From contig JAJZCW010000022.1 of NCBI GenBank assembly GCA_021828865.1, forward strand, positions 1 to 54,958: 54,958 nucleotides of DNA, in the 5' to 3' direction. Source of the DNA: Bacillota bacterium (GTDB lineage Bacteria; Bacillota; Bacilli; Alicyclobacillales; SLC66). Under the pieces are notes generated by a model that was not told the origin of the DNA, did not search any database, and was given only the letters and a program-made list of their open reading frames with translations. Below, one piece after another: positions 42,311-51,140 of this stretch; positions within the stretch are counted from its first letter, which is position 1; the number at the start of each line of letters is the position of its first letter. A program made the translations under genes and the position numbers.

Positions 42311-44296
42311 ATGAATACATTAATGAAAAAGTTTGACCAAATGATGACTTGGTTGAGTTACTGGGTTCATCACCTGTCTCTATTCGTATTCACCCCTCAT
42401 AATAGTTTGAAAAATGGAACAATTTTCCCGATGAAGTATTTGTACATCCTTGTAATAGTAGTAATCTTAGTAACAATTGTATGGGCATTGATACAATATC
42501 GAACGAAGGTACGAATAAAAGAACGACTTCACTATATCAAAAAGTTATTTGAAGTGTTAAGTATGGGTAAAAGCATTGAGGAAAACTTAGGGGCGATTTT
42601 GGACGTTTTCAGTGAGATAATCAAAGCCCCTTATTTGGCGTTTTACATTTGGGACGAGACTAATTCCACTTTTATTTTGCGCGCAGTAAGTCATCCCTAT
42701 GACTTGTTTGAAGGAGTCTCTCCTTCTTATAGTGGCTTGGCTTTGCCTAAAAAGGAAGAATATTTGCCTCCATCCACTTTGGAATCCCCAGATGTCAGTG
42801 ATGATGTAGTTCATTTTCGTGATGGGGACGTGCCATTAATCCTTATTGCGATTGGGAAACAACTGGCACTGATTCGTATCGGTCCTGTTGAAAGTAAGCT
42901 CTCAAAAAATCAGTTGCATCAACTGCGTGAATTATCCGAAATGCTAGTATCTTCATTAACGGATTATTTAAAAATAGAACGGTTTAATGTAGAACTGGAA
43001 ATAAAAACATTGGCAGATAAGGCAGTTAATAAGATTGCTGGCTTATCCAGCAACACTAAAAACTCTATTACATTACTGATCCAAGCTTTTACTGGTATTG
43101 TTGGCGGGATTGGCGGATTTTATATTGAGCGTGATATAGAAGGTAACATCACAATTCATGCGCCAGATGAACTCTCTGATATATCCCGCGAATTGGAGAG
43201 CGAACCGGAAGCGATGCAGTCAATTGTTTCTTTATCTGAACTGGGGTATGAGCACATTATCCAAAGGCAAGAAGACGAGTTTTATGATCTTCCTGCACCT
43301 CTAGTCGCACTGGACGAAATTCAAGCGGTCATCGTTGTGCCACTAAATCGACTCGGCACACTATTTATGCTACAGGATCGGCAGTTTTCAATAGATCGTT
43401 GGAATAACTTAGGGAAACATCAATTGCAATTACTCACTGAACAAGTGAATCAATTGTCAAGACGATTTTCATCGCAGCAGAATTTTTCCAAAGGATATAT
43501 TCGCATTCTTTGTGAAATTGCTGATTTTGTTGATAATCTAAATCCTTATACAGTGGGCCATTCGGACATGATGATGCATTATTCACTGGTAATCGGTCAT
43601 GAAATGGGATTGAGCGATACAGAAATGCGTGATCTCGCTTTAGCAGCTCGGTTGAATAATATTGGCGTGATTGGAATGGATACAAGGCTTCTTGTGAAAC
43701 AAGGAAGGTATACCGATATTGAATACAACTTAATGAAGCATCATCCAGAAATTGGGGCATCGATGATTGAATTGGTCGCGGGTAATCTTAATGCAGCCAA
43801 ATATGTGCTGTGCCATCATGAAAGAGTAGATGGTCACGGTTATCCAAAAGGGTTGTCTTCTTCAAATATACCTATCCCATCAAAAATCATTGCTGTGGTT
43901 CAAGCTTTTTTAGCAAAGATTAACGGACGTTCATGGAGAACGCCTCGTACATTTAGTGTAGCCATTCAGGAACTTCAATCATCTATCAACACTTCGCTTG
44001 ATAAAGACGTCGTAACGGCATTTATCAATTGGTGGGAAAAGGCAGCGAGAAGACGAGGTTTTAAGGGAAATAATCTGGGGTTTTGTTTTGAGATGTGTTG
44101 TGTTCCCCAATACATCTGCGAACAATGTCCTGCATCATTTCAACCTTTACGTTGTTGGGAAGCAAAAGATAATTTATGCCATTTGCATGGCAGAGAATGT
44201 AGTACATGCTTTGTCAAGTCAGAGTACGAACATCGAACGAAAAACAGTTTTGGTATTGTCATCAATGATGGAGGAATTGCTAATGTCAAAACGTGA
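42311..44296 (+). CDS. Membrane GAF protein with degenerate HD-GYP domain and Cys-rich tail
   Basis: 661 residues from ATG 42311 (CAGGAG upstream). One membrane helix (about 42-62), two GAF-like regions (about 80-220 and 240-385), then an HD-GYP domain (about 395-545). His417, HH502-503 (CHHERVDGHGYPKG) and the GYP motif at 510-512 are kept, but the metal-binding HD pair is Asn449-Asn450 (ARLNNIGVIG instead of LLHDIGKIG). I infer loss of phosphodiesterase activity and a role as a cyclic-di-GMP or other signal receptor. The last 70 residues carry nine Cys including a CWE motif, likely to bind metal. It sits next to pelFG where PelD (a GAF plus degenerate GGDEF receptor) would be expected. Confidence 0.82.
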   Translation: MNTLMKKFDQMMTWLSYWVHHLSLFVFTPHNSLKNGTIFPMKYLYILVIVVILVTIVWALIQYRTKVRIKERLHYIKKLFEVLSMGKSIEENLGAILDVFSEIIKAPYLAFYIWDETNSTFILRAVSHPYDLFEGVSPSYSGLALPKKEEYLPPSTLESPDVSDDVVHFRDGDVPLILIAIGKQLALIRIGPVESKLSKNQLHQLRELSEMLVSSLTDYLKIERFNVELEIKTLADKAVNKIAGLSSNTKNSITLLIQAFTGIVGGIGGFYIERDIEGNITIHAPDELSDISRELESEPEAMQSIVSLSELGYEHIIQRQEDEFYDLPAPLVALDEIQAVIVVPLNRLGTLFMLQDRQFSIDRWNNLGKHQLQLLTEQVNQLSRRFSSQQNFSKGYIRILCEIADFVDNLNPYTVGHSDMMMHYSLVIGHEMGLSDTEMRDLALAARLNNIGVIGMDTRLLVKQGRYTDIEYNLMKHHPEIGASMIELVAGNLNAAKYVLCHHERVDGHGYPKGLSSSNIPIPSKIIAVVQAFLAKINGRSWRTPRTFSVAIQELQSSINTSLDKDVVTAFINWWEKAARRRGFKGNNLGFCFEMCCVPQYICEQCPASFQPLRCWEAKDNLCHLHGRECSTCFVKSEYEHRTKNSFGIVINDGGIANVKT

Positions 44297-45062
44297 GGAA
44301 TTTCTTCGCGCAGAGAAGTTTGCAATTTATTATGGGAAAGGCGCTCTAGACCGCCTGGTTCAATTTGATGTGGTTATCATTGAACCCGGACATCGAACAG
44401 CAGAAGAAATTCAAGAACTAAAAGCAAATGATACAGTGGTTTTGGCTTATGTCAGCGTCATGGAAATTCATCACGAACACCCTCTGCGGTCTTACGTTAA
44501 AGAAAATTTGTATCTTAGAGAGGCGAATCCGCCATATGGATTTATAATTCAGAAAGAATATCAGAATCGTATCGTTGGAATGGATTCCTCTACCTGGCGC
44601 GGACTTCTTCTGCACCATATCGGAAGATTGCTTACCCGCGATGGATATGACGGTGTATTTTTAGATACGATAGGCGATGTTGAAATTGCTAACATCCCGA
44701 ATCCAATGCGGCAGATAGATGGGGCAAAAACGTTGGTGGAGCTCATTCGAACCACATTTCCCAACCATATCATTGTACAGAACAATGGGCTCGAAATACT
44801 ATGCAATTATACGGCACCTTATCTTGATGGCATTACATGGGAAAATCCTCCTATAAATATAAAAGAAAGCAAAAAATGGGTTAAATTGATTGCGGATCGA
44901 TTATCTGAACTTAAAAATAAATTTTCTCTTAGGGTCATTGTCATGTTTGAGGGGAAGCGACAAGAAAGTCGAGTCGACTTTTTACGAGGTCGATCATTTG
45001 CTCAAGAACACGGGTTCACTCCATATTTCTCCCCACTTCACTATCTTGATTTTCATATGTAA
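44283..45062 (+). CDS. Endo-alpha-1,4-polygalactosaminidase-like glycosidase (GH114/PelA-like)
   Basis: 259 residues from ATG 44283 (GGAGG seven bases upstream), overlapping the previous gene by 14 bases. A TIM-barrel glycosidase with the strand-4 Asp128 (YDGVFLDTIGD) and the strand-6 Glu187 (LDGITWENPP), the pattern of galactosaminogalactan and Pel hydrolases. PelA carries a related hydrolase domain in Pel systems, so the polymer made here is probably rich in partly deacetylated galactosamine. Unusually there is no signal peptide or membrane segment, so it appears cytosolic or is exported by another route. No deacetylase domain is attached. Confidence 0.82.
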   Translation: MSKREEFLRAEKFAIYYGKGALDRLVQFDVVIIEPGHRTAEEIQELKANDTVVLAYVSVMEIHHEHPLRSYVKENLYLREANPPYGFIIQKEYQNRIVGMDSSTWRGLLLHHIGRLLTRDGYDGVFLDTIGDVEIANIPNPMRQIDGAKTLVELIRTTFPNHIIVQNNGLEILCNYTAPYLDGITWENPPINIKESKKWVKLIADRLSELKNKFSLRVIVMFEGKRQESRVDFLRGRSFAQEHGFTPYFSPLHYLDFHM

Positions 45063-45076
45063 ACGAAAGAAGAGGA

Positions 45077-47089
45077 TTGAATATTTATAGTGCATTCGGT
45101 AATCAAATTTACCAATGGGCGCATTACATTTTGGGATTTTTAACCATTTATGTTTTCATTCCAGGTTTTATGTTTCAAGACGCGAATGGCAGTGTGCTTG
45201 ATAAAATGATTGCTAATTTTATGCGTATGGTTTTGTTTGTGATTTTAACTGGATACCTACTTGTCATGACTAAGTTATTTGAGGTTATTGGAATTTTGGG
45301 AGTGGTTATTATATGGATAATGCTTCAACAATCAAGGCATTCCGTACAGAATGTGTCGAGATCCTATGCAATCTCAGTTTTTTTTGATCTCATCGAGTTT
45401 CCGCAAACTACTATCCGCTTCATAAGAAACGTGCCATCTCGCCTAAAAGGGATCGTTTCCCTCTCTATACATAGAGTTCGGCATCTACGAGTGACAAATA
45501 CTAGTGTTACAATATTATTCACAGTAATTGTGATTGGTATTAGTGTTTGGATGCGTTTGTATGTTGGCGTTACTGATCCAACGCCAAAAATGTCAGATGG
45601 CGATTATTTGCTAGCATGGATAAAGTACATCGACCTTCGTTATCTAATGCATGATGGGTTATATCCACAAGGATACTTTTTTTATATGGCCGTCTTAGGT
45701 AAATTTGCTGTGATCAATCCCTTATACATTTTAAATTTCACTGGGCCGCTAAATTCTGTATTGATTCTCATCACCATGTATTATTTCGTGAAAAAAGTGA
45801 CTCAATCTCACTTGGCTGCACTTATTTCGATTACGATATACGGTATTTTGGGGCACAGCTTATTGTTAGGGGAATGGATTCGTCAATCAGGGTCGGAAAC
45901 GCAAGAGTTTGGTTTTATTTTTGCATTCCCTGTCATGTATTTTCTGCATCGATATTTAGAGACAAAACAAAAGACTGATTTTTGGGTTGCAGTGGCTGGG
46001 CTTAGTGATGCGGGGTTGGTGCATCCCGTTTCTTATGTTTTGGCTATAATAGGATGTTTTGCAGTTTTGCTTGCTCACATGATATCGAAAGGCAGAGCCA
46101 TTTTCCCACAATTAACATTACTAATATTATGGGGTATTGCATCTGGCGTAATAGCACTAATACCTTATGGTTTAGCGTTTATTTATCGATTACACCCAAC
46201 ACAAATGAATCAAAATTTTCTTACATCAAAAGTTAACGTCCCAATTATTTCTAATTCCCATACTATCATAGCAAAACTTAATAATTTTATTGCGCTTTTG
46301 CAGCCTGTATCTGGATGGGATATCGTCGCCATTGGTTGTATTGTTTTACTGACGATCATTAGTTTTTGGGGATGGCTACATCACCGCCCCGATCCTATAT
46401 GGATAACAGCTTCTCTGTTAGGGTTGATTAGCTATTTTATATACGAATTTGGTGTAGCCATTACCAAGAGCTATCTGGTTTCCACGAGGATGATTGATAT
46501 TTGGGCTATATTCCAAGCTGTCGTTATTGGATTTGGAGTAGCCGTAATCGTGCGGAAAGTGAAAGTTCTTCAACGCAGAAAATGGGTTGAAGGATTGAGT
46601 GCTTTGTCATTTGTGACATGTTCAGTTATTATTGTTCCGCCGAAACCTATTATTCCTTATGATGTGCAGTGGAAGTCAGACGTGAATGCATACTTAAAGA
46701 TCAATCAGGAATACGAACAATTGGGTTATATGATTGTTTCGCCCGATTATGAATACGCATTGGTATTGGGTCAAGGCTATCACATGCAAGTTAGCTACTT
46801 TGTCAAAGCGTTTAATCCAGCTCAAACACCGCTTACCCTACGAGGGAGTAAAGTCGTAGATCACAGTCTTGCACCTTACGTGTTTTTATACGTGTACAAG
46901 CATATATTCAGTATTCCAAAAAATCTAGGGATTTATAGTAGCTATACATCACCATACAAAAATGAAGCAATCGATAACCAGCAACTAATAAATTGGTTAC
47001 AATCCTTTAAACATAATCATCCTGGCAAACTGTCAGTGTATTTTCAATCCAAAAATCTTATCGTATATAAAATTGGGATTAATTTTTAA
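45077..47089 (+). CDS. Large polytopic membrane protein, GT-C-like glycosyltransferase candidate
   Basis: 670 residues, TTG 45077 immediately after GAAGAGGA (start uncertain). About 13 membrane helices. After the third or fourth helix there is an acidic, aromatic loop (MSDGDYLLAWIKYIDL) and LMHDGLYPQGYFFYMAVLG, as in GT-C glycosyltransferases that use lipid-linked donors. A C-terminal extracytoplasmic domain of about 130 residues follows the last helix. Family not recognised. Its place after the glycosidase and before the exosortase substrate suggests it decorates the polymer or the protein. Confidence 0.6.
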   Translation: MNIYSAFGNQIYQWAHYILGFLTIYVFIPGFMFQDANGSVLDKMIANFMRMVLFVILTGYLLVMTKLFEVIGILGVVIIWIMLQQSRHSVQNVSRSYAISVFFDLIEFPQTTIRFIRNVPSRLKGIVSLSIHRVRHLRVTNTSVTILFTVIVIGISVWMRLYVGVTDPTPKMSDGDYLLAWIKYIDLRYLMHDGLYPQGYFFYMAVLGKFAVINPLYILNFTGPLNSVLILITMYYFVKKVTQSHLAALISITIYGILGHSLLLGEWIRQSGSETQEFGFIFAFPVMYFLHRYLETKQKTDFWVAVAGLSDAGLVHPVSYVLAIIGCFAVLLAHMISKGRAIFPQLTLLILWGIASGVIALIPYGLAFIYRLHPTQMNQNFLTSKVNVPIISNSHTIIAKLNNFIALLQPVSGWDIVAIGCIVLLTIISFWGWLHHRPDPIWITASLLGLISYFIYEFGVAITKSYLVSTRMIDIWAIFQAVVIGFGVAVIVRKVKVLQRRKWVEGLSALSFVTCSVIIVPPKPIIPYDVQWKSDVNAYLKINQEYEQLGYMIVSPDYEYALVLGQGYHMQVSYFVKAFNPAQTPLTLRGSKVVDHSLAPYVFLYVYKHIFSIPKNLGIYSSYTSPYKNEAIDNQQLINWLQSFKHNHPGKLSVYFQSKNLIVYKIGINF

Positions 47090-47123
47090 GCGTTAACACT
47101 TGTTATATAAGTTATTATTTTAG

Positions 47124-47152
47124 TTGTGCTATCTATTAGGTTCTATTATAAT
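47124..47152 (+). promoter_or_regulatory. Sigma-A promoter ahead of the exosortase substrate gene
   Basis: A perfect -10 TATAAT (47147-47152) lies 17 bases after TTGTGC (47124-47129), about 54 bases before the start of the small Gly/Asn-rich protein gene. It would give that gene, and the exosortase behind it, expression apart from the upstream synthase genes. Confidence 0.6.
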
Positions 47153-47205
47153 AACGGCAAACAGTAAGATATGATTTTGTATATTGGGTTAAAGGTGGAA
47201 GAAAT

Positions 47206-47520
47206 ATGAAAATAAAAAGAAATCAATTGGGGAAATTTATTCTTATTGCTCTGCTAGCCGTCGCATCGACAGGATTTGTTTCGCTTCACGCATTTGCTGA
47301 CAGTAGCGGAAAAGGAAATGGTGGAAACGGACAAGGAAATGGTAATGGAAATGGTACGACCCATACTGATAAGGGGAAAGGCAATAATGGACAAGATAAT
47401 GGCAATGGTGGTAATAAGACAACACAAGTACCCGAAACTCCATATGCAATGATCCTTCCAATAGCTGCAGTTGGTGTTGTCTACTTGGTATTAAACAAGA
47501 AAAAGCGTAAGGCTGTGTAA
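47206..47520 (+). CDS. Secreted Gly/Asn-rich protein with PEP-CTERM-like sorting signal, putative exosortase substrate
   Basis: 104 residues. A signal peptide (residues 1-31, basic start, hydrophobic core, cleavage after AFA) precedes a mature, unstructured Gly/Asn/Lys/Gln-rich region of about 43 residues with GNG repeats and a TTHTDKGKG segment. The C-terminus is tripartite: VPETP (75-79), a hydrophobic stretch (about 80-97) and a basic end (KKKRK). This is the layout of exosortase/archaeosortase targets (PEP-CTERM type) rather than of LPXTG sortase targets. The next gene encodes an exosortase, four bases away. The mature part is short enough to be a carrier for polymer or glycans. ATG 47206 follows GGTGGAAG. 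Confidence 0.78.
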   Translation: MKIKRNQLGKFILIALLAVASTGFVSLHAFADSSGKGNGGNGQGNGNGNGTTHTDKGKGNNGQDNGNGGNKTTQVPETPYAMILPIAAVGVVYLVLNKKKRKAV

Positions 47521-47523
47521 ATA

Positions 47524-48567
47524 TTGGTCGAAATAAGAGAAATTAATCGGTTCATGAATCGCAGGGTGCTGTTATGGTTGGTAACCAGTATTGTGCCTGT
47601 GATCCCTTTCCTCATACCCTTGTTCCGTCAAGCCTTTGCTGATACGCCTATTGCCTATTTAATATGGATACCTATTGTCGCCTTTGGTTGGTCAATTCGA
47701 AAACTATCATACACAGAAGAAAATACAAAAAAAACGAACGATCGCTATCGGTGGATGGGGATTTTTTTGTCTATTGGCACTGCTCTAATATGGATGGTGG
47801 GTGCCTATTATTTTGGCAATTTCTTTTTTCAATTTACATTTGGGCTTTTATTGTGGGGACTTTGGTCGATTTCCAGTGCTCTCGTATATTGGGGGGGGAA
47901 GGCTGTATCTGCTATTACTTTTCCTATGTTATATCTTACTCTTGGGTGGCCACCCATCTATATGACGTTGATTGATTGGGTCAATCCTATATTGTCCAAT
48001 TTGGCGTTACGTCTCCTTCTGAGCTTCACAACGCTTGAAACGTGGATACAATTTAAGGGAACAGATATTTTTTCTGTGGTTAGTCGAATTGGTAAACCGG
48101 TACTCATTTCTGTGACCTATGGATGCAGTGGATCGGATAGTGTGCTTACCATACTTGTTTTATTTCCAGTATTATTTCTTTTGATGAGAGGGAATGCACT
48201 TCTGAAAATTGGGCTTCTGATTGCGGGTTGTCTAGCAGTATTTATATTGAACATAATTAGAATTTTTCTAATTATTTTTGCACTTCATTGGATTGGATAT
48301 GATTTTGCTTTTTATGTGGTTCATCCATTGTTGGGAACAGTATTTTTCGTGATGGTGATCTTCATAATAGCGTTGTTTGGATTGCGAGCACCTCTGACAA
48401 CGGCACCTCCCAAACCTGCCAAAATGAGTGTACTGCCATCGCATTGGTTTTCTCGTTTATTGATTGCTACTTCTATATTGGTTACCATCGTGCTCATCCC
48501 GTTTTACTGGCACCTCAATCTCATTCCTATCAGCCCCTTGCTTCTTAATTCTTTATCAATTTTATAA
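47524..48567 (+). CDS. Exosortase/archaeosortase family protease-transpeptidase
   Basis: 347 residues with nine or ten membrane helices. The catalytic signature of the family is complete: Cys201 in TYGCSGSDS, Arg246 in LNIIRIFLI and His267 in [11 protein letters not shown]. Exosortases cleave C-terminal sorting signals outside the membrane and are thought to transfer the protein to another molecule. An exosortase in a Firmicute next to Pel-like genes is unusual; XrtG is the known Gram-positive lineage, and subtype is not assigned. The start is TTG 47524, with ATG 47554 as an alternative. Confidence 0.85.
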   Translation: MVEIREINRFMNRRVLLWLVTSIVPVIPFLIPLFRQAFADTPIAYLIWIPIVAFGWSIRKLSYTEENTKKTNDRYRWMGIFLSIGTALIWMVGAYYFGNFFFQFTFGLLLWGLWSISSALVYWGGKAVSAITFPMLYLTLGWPPIYMTLIDWVNPILSNLALRLLLSFTTLETWIQFKGTDIFSVVSRIGKPVLISVTYGCSGSDSVLTILVLFPVLFLLMRGNALLKIGLLIAGCLAVFILNIIRIFLIIFALHWIGYDFAFYVVHPLLGTVFFVMVIFIIALFGLRAPLTTAPPKPAKMSVLPSHWFSRLLIATSILVTIVLIPFYWHLNLIPISPLLLNSLSIL

Positions 48568-48602
48568 AAAATTATTTTCTGAACAGGAAGAGAGGGAGAG
48601 TT

Positions 48603-50072
48603 TTGAAGTGTGATGTGGCAATCATTGGAGCGGGACCTGCAGGACTTACCGCAGGTTATGAGTTAGTTAAAAATGGAAAGTCTGTAATTGTTCTCGAACA
48701 AGATGCAGAAAAAGTGGGTGGAATATCGCGAACAGTTGATTACAAAGGATTTAAGTTTGATATTGGAGGCCATCGTTTTTTTTCCAAGAGCAATGAAGTT
48801 GAGGACCTTTGGACAGAACTGTTAGGGAAGGACATGCTGGTTAGAAACAGACTTTCAAGAATTTATTATAATGGAAAATTCTATAATTATCCACTGAAAC
48901 CTATTAATGCCTTCATGAACTTGGGGTTTATGAATACGCTATGGTGCGTGATGGACTATGGCCGCTCAAAACTTTTCCCAAGAAAACATGAGAGGTCTTT
49001 GGAAGATTGGGTAATTAATCACTTTGGTAAACGCCTATATCGTATATTTTTTAAAACATATACAGAAAAAGTATGGGGTATTCCTTGCGATCAAATTAGT
49101 ACGGATTGGGCTGCCCAAAGGATCAAGGGTTTGTCTCTTTGGAGGGCTATATTCCATGCTTTTAAACCGCAGAATTCTTCGAATAAAGAGGCCGCCATAA
49201 AAACGTTAATTGATCAGTTCCGCTACCCAAAATTTGGTCCAGGCATGATGTGGGAGGAAGCGGCTAGACGGATTCAATCTGTCGAGGACAGTGAAGTGCG
49301 GTTGAACGAGAAGGTAGATCGCATACAACATTCTTCCGGGAAAGTTTTGGCAGTGCAAACTAGTAATGCAAATGGGACTCGCCATCATCAGGAAGCTGAT
49401 CATTTTATATCCACAATGCCCTTAAGGTCGCTTGTCAGAGCCTTGGATCCAAGTCCTCCTAAAGCTGTTTTTGAAGCTGGTGAAGCATTAAACTATAGGG
49501 ATTTTATTACTGTCGCGTTAATTATTGATCATCCTCACTCATTTCCTGATAATTGGATATATATTCACGACCCTGCTGTAAAGGTAGGGAGAATTCAGAA
49601 TTTTAAAAATTGGAGCCCTCATATGGTGCCGAATGATCTTCAAACGTGTCTTGGTCTTGAGTACTTTTGTTTTGAAGGGGACGGGTTGTGGCAAATGACA
49701 GATGAAGAACTTATTGATCTAGGCAGTCGTGAACTGAAGGCTATTGGGATATTGAATAATGCAAGTGTAGTAGATGGCACTGTTGTAAGGGTGCCTAAAG
49801 CATATCCAGTATATGATGATGGGTATAAAATGCATATTCAAACGATACTCGATTATTTACGAGAGGAGTTGGCTAATCTACAGGTCATTGGACGAAACGG
49901 AATGCATCGATACAATAATCAAGACCATGCAATGATGACTGGATTATTGGCAGCCAGAAACATTTTGGGCCAACACTATGATTTATGGAGTGTGAATGAG
50001 GATGCGGAGTATCTCGAGGAAATTGGAAAAGATCGCATGGTTCCTCGGAAACTAAATGAAGGCCTTGTGTGA
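48603..50072 (+). CDS. FAD-dependent oxidoreductase, UDP-galactopyranose mutase-like
   Basis: 489 residues from TTG 48603 (GAGAGGGAGAG upstream). The N-terminal dinucleotide-binding motif is [16 protein letters not shown], followed by the FAD-contacting GGISRT and [11 protein letters not shown]. The internal [12 protein letters not shown] and [15 protein letters not shown] motifs are typical of the flavoprotein group that sits in polysaccharide clusters and resembles UDP-galactopyranose mutases and HemY-type oxidases. The reaction is not established. It ends the island and may modify a sugar nucleotide for the polymer. Confidence 0.8.
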   Translation: MKCDVAIIGAGPAGLTAGYELVKNGKSVIVLEQDAEKVGGISRTVDYKGFKFDIGGHRFFSKSNEVEDLWTELLGKDMLVRNRLSRIYYNGKFYNYPLKPINAFMNLGFMNTLWCVMDYGRSKLFPRKHERSLEDWVINHFGKRLYRIFFKTYTEKVWGIPCDQISTDWAAQRIKGLSLWRAIFHAFKPQNSSNKEAAIKTLIDQFRYPKFGPGMMWEEAARRIQSVEDSEVRLNEKVDRIQHSSGKVLAVQTSNANGTRHHQEADHFISTMPLRSLVRALDPSPPKAVFEAGEALNYRDFITVALIIDHPHSFPDNWIYIHDPAVKVGRIQNFKNWSPHMVPNDLQTCLGLEYFCFEGDGLWQMTDEELIDLGSRELKAIGILNNASVVDGTVVRVPKAYPVYDDGYKMHIQTILDYLREELANLQVIGRNGMHRYNNQDHAMMTGLLAARNILGQHYDLWSVNEDAEYLEEIGKDRMVPRKLNEGLV

Positions 50073-50120
50073 ACCTCTAGATACAGTTCAAACCAATAAT
50101 TGGATTAGCAGCTTGATGTA

Positions 50121-51026
50121 TTAGTATTGAAAATCGTGATGATGCGCAAATTCGTTTTGGATAAAATCAATAAACGTCTTGGTGACAAAGGACAGGTAGG
50201 TGTTTTTTCGCCAGATTAGTGCCAGATCCCAAGGAATAGGAGTCTCAATATTGTTGATCACTGTGCAGCGGGTAAGGTTGATTTTTTTGCAAACGGCATC
50301 TGGTAAAAAAGCGATGCCTTGTTTCTCGCTGACCATCTCACTGATAAAATCCCAGGATGAACTCTCAAAAACGATATTGGGTGCAAAACCGTTTTGGATG
50401 CAAGCATCACGAACCCGTTCGTAGAGAGCAAACCCGCGCCTGAACAGGATAAACCGCTCACCGCGCAAGCTTTGGATACTCACTTGCTCCTTCAATTTGG
50501 CAAGTGGATGATCGGAGTTCACGACGAGGTTCAGTTGGCGATTTACCAGTGTAATGCTTTCAAATTGACTTTCGTTGACCGGCAACACCACTGCACCCAA
50601 ATCGATATCGCCATCGCCTATGAGGCGCTCAATTAATTTACTGCCTTCTTCTGTGACTTCCACAGTGATTTGCGGCTGTATATCGTGGAATTTGGCAATA
50701 ATACCAGGGAAAAAAGTGGCGCCGATGACAGGTGGCAGCCCTAATCTGACTTTCCCTATTTTAGAATCGGTCACTCTGCCGAGTGCACCTTGAAGTTCTT
50801 GCAGCGTATGCATCATATTTTCAGAATAGATCTTCAAAATTTCCCCGGCATCTGTTAGAGCCACTCGTTTGGTGGAGCGATCGAGAAGTCTCACGCCAAG
50901 CTCTTCTTCAAGGTTCTTGACGACCATGCTTAGTGCAGATTGGGAGATATGCAGGGCACGGCCCGCTTTGGAGAAATTCAAATAGTTAGCAATTTCGAGA
51001 AAGTATTTGAGTTGCTGAAACTCCAT
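50121..51026 (-). CDS. LysR-family transcriptional regulator
   Basis: 301 residues from ATG 51026. Canonical LysR winged helix (FQQLKYFLEIANYLNFSKAGRALHISQSAL) and an effector-binding domain from about residue 90. It diverges from the acyl-CoA dehydrogenase operon, the usual LysR arrangement, and probably controls it in response to a pathway intermediate; this is inference from position. Confidence 0.92.
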   Translation of the reverse strand: MEFQQLKYFLEIANYLNFSKAGRALHISQSALSMVVKNLEEELGVRLLDRSTKRVALTDAGEILKIYSENMMHTLQELQGALGRVTDSKIGKVRLGLPPVIGATFFPGIIAKFHDIQPQITVEVTEEGSKLIERLIGDGDIDLGAVVLPVNESQFESITLVNRQLNLVVNSDHPLAKLKEQVSIQSLRGERFILFRRGFALYERVRDACIQNGFAPNIVFESSSWDFISEMVSEKQGIAFLPDAVCKKINLTRCTVINNIETPIPWDLALIWRKNTYLSFVTKTFIDFIQNEFAHHHDFQY

Positions 51027-51041
51027 GTCAACCACCATCTA

Positions 51042-51056
51042 TATCAATATTTGATA
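51042..51056. promoter_or_regulatory. Candidate LysR-type binding site
   Basis: TATCAA-TAT-TTGATA is a perfect palindrome with the T-N11-A form of LysR sites. It lies 15 bases upstream of the LysR start in the divergent region shared with the acyl-CoA dehydrogenase operon. Confidence 0.6.
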
Positions 51057-51140
51057 AGTATAATTTTATATATGAATTTTACAAATAAAACAACCGATCG
51101 TTATAATTTTGTCAGAATTATATAGCAGGAGGGGATTGGA

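Noticed and set aside
47311..47430. Tandem DNA repeat or CRISPR-like array in the GN-rich gene
   Set aside because: The repetition is at the codon level for Gly and Asn with irregular unit length; there are no spacers.
47206..47520. LPXTG-type sortase substrate
   Set aside because: The tail has VPETP rather than LPXTG, no sortase gene is nearby, and an exosortase gene follows directly.
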